Source: Varanus komodoensis (Eukaryota; Chordata; Lepidosauria; Squamata; Varanidae). From it: DNA of 64,000 nt. A program made the translations under genes and the position numbers. The notes beneath the pieces are model-generated. The model ran no database searches. It was given only the letters and a program-made list of their open reading frames with translations, and was not told where the DNA came from. This document shows, in pieces, positions 46,981-56,999 of this stretch. The DNA lies in assembly GCF_004798865.1 (NCBI RefSeq), contig NW_025335941.1, positions 15,080,066 through 15,144,065 of the forward strand. Reading direction: 5' to 3'. How positions within the stretch are numbered: the first letter of the stretch is position 1; every line of letters starts with the position of its first letter.

Positions 46981-49364
46981 CAGAGCATCCTCATGAATGG
47001 GAGTGACATGGCATAAATGCATTAACTATGCTGCTTTAGGAAAGAATATGTTTATTAAATATAATAGAAGATACACCCACATGGACCAGTCTCGTGCCCC
47101 CAGCTATTTTGCAGTTCAACTCCCAGCTTCCCTGACTGTTGTCTGATGGGAATTAAAGTCTAAAACATCTGGAGGTTGGAGAAGGCAGATTGTTGGTCCA
47201 GCTAGGCCAGAACTGTTGGCAGCGGCTGGTTGTGCTGTCTGAGGTTTCAGGCAGGAGTTTGATCTAGCCCTTCCTCGAGATGTCAAGGCTCCTCTGTGGC
47301 TTCTCCCCACAGATTACCTGCTGTGATGTCACCATGCAGTCCTATGCCCATTGATGGATTGAATAGCCTATATTTTTTCCTGCGAGCAACTGTAGGCGAC
47401 CTGCATAATCTCCCTCTCCGTTTCTTCTTCAGAAGATCTCAGTGAGGTTACTTGCACGCACATCTCCCTGCGTCATGGGGCTGACCCCCGGAAAAGTGTG
47501 CGTAGGGTCCCACACTTTCCCAAACCCGGAAACAAAGTGATGCAGAGGGAGGGGGAATTCACTTGCTTAGTTTCCATGAGTTCTCTTCCCCTCAGCCCCT
47601 CCCTCCACATTAAAAAGGCAGCTAGCCTGAAGCTGCTTGTGCAACTACCCTTAATCAAGCTGGTGCATTTCCATCTCTCCGGAGAGCGAGGCACTCCCTG
47701 CCTCTGAGGTTTACTGCTGTTAAATCTTTTCCTTCCTGCCTTGGCTAAGGAGATCAGTCCTTTGCTTTCATTACACCCCCGTCTCTTATCCTGTAGAGTG
47801 GCTTAGTCGTGCATTTCGGCTGAGGCGAGAAGATTTTTCTGTTCCTCTTCCCAAGGAAGTGATCAGCACAAGAATAAATCTACTTTCCCTTCCCAAACTA
47901 ATCTGCATCTTAGTGCTCTGGTTCCTGTCTTTTGGATGCCGCATCAAGTGCAGAACTTGCTAGCTAGAGTTTGTTGTGTCTGGCTTCGTTTCTGACTTTT
48001 CTGTGCTGCTGTTAGGGATGCCACCTTAAGACTCAGAAAACAAAAGATTAAAAGAAATCTCCATAAATGAGCTGTATGTGGGTTCCTTCAATTGACTGAT
48101 TTAAATCTGAATATATTTGCATATGCATAGAAGAAAAATACTTTTTTAAAAAGATGCATGTATAATACATGCATTATATATTTTGCAGCAAGCACAAGAT
48201 TCTAAGATAATGGGTACTTATACATGAAGTTTCTCTCTCCAGTTAAGCAAACCGACTGAAGCTGGAATCCTGTACCATTTGCCTGGCAGTAAACTCCATA
48301 GAACTCACACAGAATGTGAGAATTACATTTAAGTAAACACTTATGGAAATATTTCAGTCCTGTCCTTTACTTTTTAACATCTATGAGATATGCAGAAATA
48401 TTGCAGGGGGCATTTTCTCCAGCATGGAGATACTGAGATGGAGAAAATATACCCTCCCAAAATTAGTATAATTTTGTATACACACATTGCTCTGTTGTGA
48501 AGCAAAAACGACCAAGATCAAGACATTTCAATGATATAAATGCTTGTGGATTAGAGTCTAACACATCAGCTGCATGATGTGTTTTCTTAAATTAGCAGAT
48601 ATATGCACACACACAATGGGCAATGGGACTGTAAGCTGTGAATTAAGTGAGAAATAAAATAGAAGAAGTACCGAGTGTGAGAAGAAAACTAAAGCTTACA
48701 GTTATGTCAAATTATTACATGGACTGTTGACAAAGCAGTATTGATGATGACCAAACATCCTGGCACTGATAAGCTAATTAATACCTATAGTGGGATAAAA
48801 ACCCATTATCTCTATTCAGGCCACAGGTAAAACTCAGCTGGCCAGACTTAATCCACTGGTTTAAATCCTTAATCCAAATGAATGTTTTAAAACTACACAG
48901 TAAATCCCCCATATACAGGGCTCCTGCCCTGAGATAATAAGGTATAGTCCCAGATTGGATAGACAACAGTTTGCTTTCTCCTTATTCAAACAGATGGGAT
49001 TTCTGTTCAGCTTGCCAACTAACAGAGAGACTGATGGTGAAATTTCTTACTAAACTAAACTAGATTACATATAGCTATCTAAGTCCTTAGCAAAGAGATC
49101 AAGGAGAAATTAGTTTTACCTAATCTTACCTAATTTTGCATTTTCAAAACAAGTGAAATGAAACTCAGATATTCTTCAAAATTTGTCTGTCTGAATTTTT
49201 ACAATGGTGCCCTGCAATAGAATACATATAATGTTTACATTATGGAACTTGCACATAAAAATACCTATGTTAAAATTAGTAAAAAGAACATTCAAAATTG
49301 CATTATATTAGAAAACTTGCCAGTAAAAAATTGTATATAGGCACAGTAGTGTACAAAAAAACCG
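46981..49364. other. OLIG1-OLIG2 intergenic, no gene seen
   Basis: Holds a family D element (47095-47185) and a weak family A copy near 48262-48365. 47340-48000 is repeat-free and somewhat GC-richer than its surroundings. No exon is supported. Confidence 0.4.
47095..47185. mobile_element. Short palindromic element (family D)
   Basis: It contains 'ttgcagttcaactcccagct' and, inverted, 'ctgatgggaattaaagtcta' followed by 'aaacatctggagg', the same hairpin structure as the copy at 30455-30552. Confidence 0.5.
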
Positions 49365-49672
49365 GTCAGTCCTAGAGGAGATCAACCCTGACTGCTCTTT
49401 AGAAGGCCAGATACTGAAGATGAAACTCAAATACTTTGGCCACCTAATGAGAAGGAGGGACTCACTGGAGAAGAGCCTAATGCAGGGAACAATAGATGGG
49501 AAAAGAAAAGAAGAAGGGGACGGCAGAGGATGAGGTGGCTAGATGGAGTCACTGAAGTGGTTGGTGTGAGCTTAAGTGGACTCTGGGGGATGATGGAGGA
49601 CAGGAAGGCCTGGAGGAATGTTGTCCATGCGGTCGTGATGGGTTGGACAAGACTTCGCGACTAACAACAACA
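49365..49672 (+). mobile_element. Bov-B LINE 3' end
   Basis: It codes, in pieces, KLKYFGHLMRRRDSLEKSLM-like sequence, GRRQRMRWLDGVTEVVGVSL and RKAWRNVVHAVVMGWTRLRD-like sequence, the typical Bov-B C-terminus, and ends 'cgcgactaacaacaacaag'. It is 5'-truncated and better preserved than the copy at 14-20 kb. Confidence 0.9.
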
Positions 49673-49775
49673 AGTGTACAAAAATCAATTAATTAAGAGG
49701 AGTGTGCACAAAATGGAGCCAAATGTTCTTGCAAACTTACACAAAATTCCCAAAGTTCAGGACTAAGTAAATTTA

Positions 49776-49892
49776 GGGCAGAATCCTATGGGTAAAGGTC
49801 ATGCAACTCCCAGCATTCCGAATCAGACATTTGACCTCCGAATCAGCAGTGGTGGGATTTTTTTCAGTCTAAATATGCATAGAATTGTGCCT
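49776..49892. mobile_element. Short palindromic element (family C)
   Basis: It reads 'ggcagaatcctatgggtaaa', 'catgcaactcccagcattcc', then 'gtgggatttttttcagtcta' and 'aatatgcatagaattgtgcc'. It has the same ends as the copy at 10426; the centre has diverged. Confidence 0.55.
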
Positions 49893-50451
49893 GTAGATTT
49901 GAAACATTCTAAAACTTCAGGATTAACTGGATTTAAGAATGGGGAGATGGAAAACTGAGACAAACCAAACAGATTAAGTATGTCTATCCCTACCTTAGTC
50001 TAGAAAGACTGTGTTAAAATTTGGAAAGGTAGGTCATTAATTTTGGAGTGTCATGCAGCTGCTAAAGGCACAGAGCATCTGTTGAGAAAATCTGGCCTGG
50101 GTAGCTTTCTTCTGCCAAGGCCTGGGCAGAACTGTGCACACTTTGTGACTTCATGGTCCTATATGTGTCAAATTCACTGCAGAAGTGAAGTGAGGCAGCA
50201 TTTGAAAGCCTTCAAAAAAAGTTTGAAGACTAGTTTAGAAGACTTTGAAAGCTGCAAAGATGGTTTGACTTTGTATACTGGCAACTATGAACCTTGGAGA
50301 GAGGTAAGTAAAAATTCTAGTTCCCCTTTCCCATGGCTAACAAGAACAAACAGGTGCTGTTTAACTTTTAAAACAGCTTGTACAAATTCCTCAAAACCAT
50401 TTTGGGTGTCTTGCACATCATTTTTTAAAATTTAAATGTGAAATATCGTGT

Positions 50452-50570
50452 TAGAAGGGAACTTGGAGGTTATCTAGTCCAGTACAGGATCAACAGTGCA
50501 GGATGTTACCCCCACATTCTTGACAGATAGCTGCACTCAATATATCCAATGAAGGAGGGCCAGCTTAGTC
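50452..50570 (-). mobile_element. CR1 LINE 3' end remnant
   Basis: The plus-strand text 'gaagggaacttggaggttat', 'ctagtccagtacaggatcaa', 'cttgacagatagctgcactc' and 'ccaatgaaggagggccagct' is antisense to the CR1 C-terminal coding region and 3' end. It is short and diverged. Confidence 0.7.
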
Positions 50571-51179
50571 AAAGTCAGATATGCAGAATTTCCCTCTTCC
50601 AGTGCCAGGAGAGTTCATTTTCAGTACAGCTTGATCCTAAACTCTGGAATTCAATGGGACTTACACGCAAGTATATAATTAATCACAATGTCTCAATATT
50701 ATGCAATTGTAATAGAAGCACAGCTGTGAATGGTATCATACTATACATCTATATATCATGACAGTTCTGAATACACAGGGCTGCAGGAAGTGACCCAAAG
50801 CAAACTAACCTGCAACAATTCAAAGCATACGGCCGATCCCACTGCCCCTAATTCTGTAACTTTAGATGATCCAATTTAAAGGCAGCGCCTACAGAAAATA
50901 TAATAAGCAGGTCCCTCTGGGGTGCTCATCGTGCGGAGCCAGCAGCAGGTTAACATATGGGAACAGCACAAGGCTGATGAGCTTGGCAAATGGAACTCTC
51001 CTGTACCCTGACTCCTTTGCCCAGCCCCAGTCACCGTTGCAGTGCTGCTTCGGGGAGCGGGCAGCTGTTCCTGTATAGCCTGTCGAAAGCAAACACGGAT
51101 TTACTTGCACATTCTCTCTCTCACATTCTTTCTGGGCCGTAGGTGGGGAATATAGACAACGGGGTTACAGGGAAAGGAG

Positions 51180-51395
51180 ATGCCGCAAATACAGGCAGTA
51201 ATAATTGTGCCATGGATAGTAGCTATTCACAAAAAGTGGCTGTGTGATAACACAGACATCCTTGAGTTTGTGAGCTGATTAAGGCATGAAGTGTGATGAG
51301 AAAATTTAATCCCAATTAAAGCCACTGGTGATAGATCTGAAGCTGTTTGTGAATGGCATTTAAATCATTTCACAACGCACTCTTGCTTTTAATGT
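51180..51395. promoter_or_regulatory. Candidate conserved non-coding block
   Basis: Unique, repeat-free AT-rich sequence 10.4 kb downstream of OLIG2. It includes 'gcagtaataattgtgccatg', the near-palindrome TGTGTGATAACACA and several TTTAAAT/TTAAT words. Enhancer function is inferred from position and character only. Confidence 0.25.
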
Positions 51396-52686
51396 TCTTA
51401 GTTCCAAGACAGACATTTCTGGGTTCATTTCAGTGTCCTGGAAGTTATATGTTTCTCTGCTTGTTTTTGAATAGTGCCATTTTGGATGTGTCCATTTATT
51501 CATTTGCATAAGGACTGTCCTATTTGCCCTACATAGACTATACAAAGCCATTTCCTGGAGGAGGATAACATTTCTCACACTGGAAGAAGAGCCCATGTAT
51601 GAACCGCCAACACTGTTGACAATATTATTAGATCCTATGATACGGTGACCAAAGGCGATAGAAGGACAGAGTTGGCACCCCGGTCTCCCACAGGACTTTC
51701 TGTCTCTGTGTCTCTGTTATATGATCAGCTGATGGTGGCAATTAGCTGTTGTAGTTCCAGAGGGGTGGGGTAAGGGGAAAGCTGTCCATGAGGAAGTACA
51801 GACCTAACACCCAAGTTCCAGAGGCCTTTGTTCCAGTTCCATACTTGTTATTCCCAGTCGTAGCTGTGGTATTCTTTCCCCAGGATTCAACATTCCAGCC
51901 CAAGGGGACAGCATTCCATTCCTGGCGGGAACAGGTGCTGTTGTTCTACCCATTCAGTCATTCCTGCTTCAGGAACCTGTTTTTCCAGGTTCAGATGATC
52001 CAGTTCCCATGATTCTACCAATTCCCTAGGGCCATATTTCTCGTCCTATCAGACCCAGAAGTCCCCATTCCAATACCAGGGCTGACATGATCTGTCATTG
52101 CTATTCCCTATTATTTCTTTCTTTCATGTGCTTAATATGGTTTCTTTAATAATATTCACATCAAAATTAACATTTAAAACTATAAAAATGAAAAGGGCAG
52201 TATAAGCCATCTCATTTTATTTTTAATCCTGTTCCCTCACAGGACACTTTTATCCCTGGCTTTACTTGGAGTTTGCATTAATTTCAATAAACAGTGTTGT
52301 GTCTATTGCCAATTGCACATTTCCTGGGGACCTCTGGATGGTCTCCCCTTGTTTCCGATAGACTTTCCTCCTCCTCCTCTCCCAACCCTAATGGGGCTTT
52401 AGCAACATCGCTGTTTGTCTGCAGTGCCTGCTTTCCACAGCTGCATTCACTGTTGCTGCAGTATCTCTTATGGTGTAGTCTCATACATGGCTATTCAGGA
52501 GCATGTCCCACTGCATTCTGTGGGGCTTCTAGGAATGATGGGGATAGTGAGGGATTATGTAATTTGTGGACCAAAATAGCTAGAGAGCTACAAGTTGTCC
52601 TACTCTTCCAACTTAGTGCCTTCCTTCCAGATATATTGCTATTTTCTTATATTCCAGGCTCAGCTAGGGAATGAAGAAGCAACAGC

Positions 52687-52688
<2 letters not shown>

Positions 52689-52759
<71 letters not shown>
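52689..52759. repeat. GA dinucleotide microsatellite, about 35 units
   Basis: An uninterrupted GA run of about 71 bases. On the minus strand it gives a long Leu-Ser shadow frame. Confidence 0.97.
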
Positions 52760-52761
<2 letters not shown>

Positions 52762-52967
52762 GAAGGAGTGCCTGTGAATTTCTTTTGAGCAAGTAAAGTT
52801 CCCTGCAGCTTTTTTGGGCACTGAGATTATGACCCGAAAAGACCATAGGCTGTAGTGCTGTACCTAGTTTCTTGGGAGGAAACCCCACAGAGCTCAGTGG
52901 GAGTACTTTCAATAGAATGGAAGTGATTGTGCTGTGAGATCCATTTAGTTTTTAATTAGTGTTTCCA

Positions 52968-53068
52968 GGGCAATTCTATGCATGTTTAGTCAGAAAAAGG
53001 ATCTAAGCTGCCTGGAGCTTGCTGGGAGTTGTAGGCCTTTCTTCGATCTAAACATGCATAGAACTGAG
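52968..53068. mobile_element. Short palindromic element (family C)
   Basis: The outer arms are 'gggcaattctatgcatgttt' plus 'agtcagaaaaaggatct' and the inverse 'gatctaaacatgcatagaac'. The inner part 'gcttgctgggagttgtaggc' matches the family centre. This is the best-preserved terminal repeat of the family in the window. Confidence 0.65.
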
Positions 53069-53132
53069 CTTCTACTCACAAAGATAGGATTTAGTTAGTA
53101 TGAACAATCTGGGTCAGACTTCCCTAATTGAG

Positions 53133-53216
53133 TGCCCTCCAGATTTTCTGGACTACAACTCCCAGCATCCCCAGCTAGCATGGGTATTCTATACCCACAC
53201 ATCTGGAGGACACAGG
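53133..53216. mobile_element. Short palindromic element (family D)
   Basis: It reads 'gccctccagattttctggac', 'tacaactcccagcatcccca' and ends 'cacacatctggaggacacag'. The terminal CCCTCCAGAT and ATCTGGAGGAC are complementary. It lies 65 bases from a family C copy. Confidence 0.55.
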
Positions 53217-53813
53217 GTTTGGGAAAGCCATGGAAGTGGACATCTATCCTGCCAGAGCACACGGCAGGGGCTCTGTTGGCCTTGGCATCCCCACAGGTAT
53301 TAATCCTGGAGAGTGAAAGTTTCTTAGCAGCTGCCCTGACTGTTCGGGCAGGCAGAATGAGGGGAGAGAGCCCTTCAGAGGCTGCCATGGTGGCCATTCC
53401 TGGCTGAACAAACTCCAGCCTTTGAACCCAGCCTAGCAGGCAAAAGGAAAAAAATCCATTAGTGGCATAGCATCTTCTCTCCAGTCAGGCAATGCTCACC
53501 TGCTGAATCTCTGTCTTCCATGCAGCAGCTATAAAGAGCCCCTCACTGGCCATAAACTACCCTCCTTCCAAATTCTAGTCCCAAGCCTGATCCTGCCCTC
53601 CTAAGGCTGCAGTCCTTTCAATAGACAGTAAGACACATTACATGGAGTGGGATTTCCTGCTGAATAAAGGCTGGTAGGATTCGGTCGTAAGACTTGCCTT
53701 TTGCCCTTCGTAATCCTTTGTGACTGCACCTGATTTCCAAATGGTTTAACACTCATGTATAGAAGATCTAGTATATAAAATATGTTCATTAAAAATGACA
53801 GCAGCATTAGGAG

Positions 53814-54184
53814 CTGCCCTACTAGGCCTGAAGCCCTGAATCTTTCAGGGGCCATATATCCCATTAGCCTGTGGTTCCATGGGCACTTGCTGAAAGTAAG
53901 GTTCAGGGGCCTGGACGTCAGTTGCATCAGATCCCTGTGGATTAGCTGGGCTTTTTTTTTAAAATCCACAGAGGCTTTACCTCCTGCTGCTCCCCACAAA
54001 TCTTTCTGCCTGAGATTTTTTGGAAAGCAAATGCTGTCCTCCAGGCATCCCTTTTTTCAGATCGGGATGTCTTTATGATCCATTAAAGATGCACAAATAG
54101 TTTAGAGTGTGAATGCGCATATGTACAATTCTGCATTTTTTAGTCCTGTGGACCTGAACCCTGAAGCTTTTCTGTACCTAGTGC
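53814..54184 (+). repeat. Unrecognised dispersed repeat, copy 2
   Basis: It is the counterpart of 37731-38102. The blocks read gccctactaggcctgaagcc, gcacttgctgaaagtaaggt, ctgcctgagattttttgga, gcatccctttt, gatccattaaagatgcacaa, and cctgtggacctgaaccctga ending ctgtacctagtgcc. Similarity is moderate (roughly two thirds to three quarters by eye within blocks), so the copies are old. A palindromic element (54197-54313) follows directly. Confidence 0.65.
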
Positions 54185-54196
54185 CATCTCTGACTA

Positions 54197-54313
54197 AAGG
54201 CTCAATTTTATCCGTCCTTGGGCAGGAAAAAGGCCTACAATCCCAATATGTCTGGCCAAGACACCCTGAGAGTTGTGGGCTTTTTTCCCAGTGTCAGCAT
54301 GTATAGATTCACT
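54197..54313. mobile_element. Short palindromic element (family C), next to the unknown repeat
   Basis: It reads 'aaggctcaattttatccgtc', 'ggcaggaaaaaggcctacaa', then 'ctgagagttgtgggcttttt' and 'gtgtcagcatgtatagattc'. The structure is that of the other family C copies, more diverged at the ends. Confidence 0.5.
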
Positions 54314-54590
54314 CCCTAAATAAATCATGTTTTTAAATTGTTCAGACCTATTCCCTTTTATTCTTTCCCTCCGTTTAATCACTTGCAGAAGAATTGCTGC
54401 AGATGCTCACTTCTGGAAGGGGCGGCTATGAAGAGGAAAAGAAACAGATAACATGGACTGGAAAATGTAGCTTATTTGACAGGCAAGGGTTCAACAGGTG
54501 ACACTTTTACTGCTTTCCTAGCTGGTAGAAAGTTGTACCAGTTGAATTAAAGGCTCTGCACATTGAAGACTCTGAAGCTCTATCAGGTTA

Positions 54591-54592
<2 letters not shown>

Positions 54593-54629
<37 letters not shown>
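54593..54629. repeat. GT dinucleotide microsatellite
   Basis: About 18 uninterrupted GT units. Confidence 0.97.
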
Positions 54630-54630
<1 letters not shown>

Positions 54631-55529
54631 ACGCGAGGGGATGGGGTTGGGGGGCACAATTAGGGAAAAGGACAAGCTAGTCCTTGGCTTCTAGTCACTC
54701 AGATCAGATCCACTTTGCCGGCGCTGCTAGTCAGGGCCGCCAAGTACTTGCTGTTACCTTGCGGGCTACGTGAACACCAGCCTGACACGGTCGACGTTTA
54801 GGAGAAGACTTTTGTTCTTCTCCAGCGCGGAAAAGAGCGTCTCTCGCGAAGCTTCTGCTTGCCCGGCTGCTCTTCAGGGAGGGAGGATCTCAAAGGCAAC
54901 GAAGAAAGACCCGCAGACTTGGCACCCCTCCTGGATCGTGCCTGCCCATTTGGACAGCGGAGCCAATTCACAGGGGGTTGTGTCCAATGTCGGCCCCACT
55001 TATTTCCCCATTCATTTCTATGAGCCTACTCTAAGTAGGACTGATACTGGCTTCAACCCAGTAACAAACCAACAGCATGGAGGAAATTCAGGTCATTTGC
55101 CTTCTGTCTCCTCGCCGAGCTAAGGGGCGGGGGAGAAACTTAATCTTCCTGAGAAAGTGGTCGTCCGCTTTCACGGAGTCGGGGACGCGCTGCGATTCCT
55201 TAACGGGAAAAGCCTGTTAGGACTGACTGCCCTGGAAGAGCAACTAGCATTGCTTCCTCCCAAGATCAGAATCGGGCGTGAGATTCAGCTCAGTCTCCAT
55301 CTATATAACCCATTGTTTTCTATGGGACTGGCTTCCAGCTCGCACGAGGTGAACTCCAAGAACTCAGTAGGGTTATCGACAGACTTTCAAAGGAGACCCG
55401 GTGTAATCCCAGAAATTAATCTCACTGGCTACTCACTCTCACGGAAGGGTAGATAGGATTCAGTGGGCCATATCCAGAGCTGGCCTAACATAAAGCCTAT
55501 TGATTTCAGTGGGTCTACTCTAAGTCGGA

Positions 55530-56460
55530 CTAACACTGCACACATCCCAACGGATGGACGACGGGAGGGCTGGAGGGAGGCTGCGGGGTCCACAGCGAGG
55601 TTCCCTTGATGGAGTGGCACATGCCCCTCCACTCCCCAAGAGGAGAAAAGTCCAGAAAAGAGGAGAAAAGCCCACATCTCCGGCCTGCATGCAGGGCAAC
55701 CGGTTCTCGGCAGCGGAGAGTCGGTGCTCCCTGCGCGGCCGAGCTTCTTGGCTCCGCTAGCATCGGCTTCCAAAGTCCCCGGACCTCGCGGGTCCTTTCC
55801 CACGTGAGGCCGCAGCCGACCTCCCAGGCGCGTGTCAGCACCTCTTGCGCCTTCGCACCGCCGCCGCAGCCCCCCGCGGACGCACGCGCGATTCCCCAAG
55901 CCCCCTTCCTCTTCGGCGCAGGAAGGCGCTTCTGCGCCGCGCATCGCCTTTTCCAAGCGCCTCCGCCCGCCCGCAAGCAGGAAGCCGGCGCGACAAGCCG
56001 CGGCCGGCGCTGACGATCCTGCCAGGTGCGCCAGCTGCTGCGCGAGCAAGAAGCATCCGTCCATCGTGCACAAGCCGGACCCGCAACCAAGCGTCGCCGC
56101 GCAGCCGCGCCCCCGCCAGGATCCCGCCGCCGGTGGCGGATCTGCTCTCGACCCTCGTCCGCCCCGCGCCAGCTTTCACTGCAGACTGCTCTCTCTTCTT
56201 GCCCAGCACCTCCACTTCACTTTCCCCTCCAGCCCCCGTCCTCCTGCGTTCACACCGCAACTTTCTGGAAGCTCGGAGGAACTTGTCGGGCCGTTTGCGG
56301 TTTTGTTGTCGCGGCTGCTTTGCCTTTTCCCACCCCCGTTCTCTTTTTAACACACCTAGAACGTCTTCCGAGTGTATAGGCACTGCTATTTTCTTTTCGG
56401 GTGGGCCCTTTCGCTTCCCAAATCACGGGCGCGAAGCCACCCGAGAACAAGAGGTCCAAG
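55530..56460. other. Orphan CpG island between OLIG2 and OLIG1
   Basis: About 0.9 kb of CpG-dense sequence, as rich as the two OLIG genes, lies 5.3 kb beyond the OLIG2 stop and 26 kb upstream of OLIG1. Long frames on both strands (172-214 codons) look like GC-driven shadows: they are low in complexity, rich in Arg, Ala and Pro, and match no family I know. It could be the promoter of a non-coding RNA, an alternative first exon or a regulatory island. CpG-containing sequence continues less densely to 54.7 kb and 57.2 kb. Confidence 0.6.
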
Positions 56461-56826
56461 GTCACCTTAGGCTGCAATCCTAAACGCACCTGTTGGACTT
56501 ATTTCTGAGTAAACATGCAGAGGACGGCGCTGTTGCTGTGCCACTTGATACAGCCGTGCAAACGGGGGGGGGGCTGTTTGTCTGTCTATCAATCGGCGGG
56601 AGAGAGAGGGGAGGGCGCTAGCAAAGCACATAGAACACGGGAACCTAAAGCGCCATCCTATCCAGGAACGAATTTGAACGAATTGCCAGCGTCCTCCGAT
56701 TTTTTCTGCCTAAACTTGCACAGTGTTATGCCCTCAGTTGCAATCCTGAAATACATGGAGTAATCACAGCATCACAAGTAACTGGAGTTTAAAACCGTGT
56801 GTCCTGTTTAGCTTGTCTTGTTTCCT

Positions 56827-56861
56827 CCCCCCCCCCCCCCTTTTTTTTTTTTTTTTTTTTT
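56827..56861. repeat. C14-T21 homopolymer pair
   Basis: 14 C pass directly into 21 T. It may be the reversed A-rich tail of a lost retroelement, but nothing recognisable adjoins. Confidence 0.9.
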
Positions 56862-56999
56862 GCATAGGATATTTGATTATCTGCATACAAGATAACATCC
56901 CGCTTCAGGAGACTCCAAAGTTTACCCAAGCAGGCTGCCTTTTGTAATCGATTTCCCAAGTGAATCCCCTCAGAACAGGATTTTCGTGAAGCGATATTT

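Noticed and set aside
52664-52912. Minus-strand frame with a long Leu-Ser repeat resembling a signal or repeat protein
   Set aside because: It is the translation of the GA microsatellite.
55845-56483. Frames of 172-214 codons on both strands of the orphan CpG island
   Set aside because: Several overlapping frames on both strands, all compositionally biased, with no recognised domain; stop-poor GC-rich DNA is enough to explain them.
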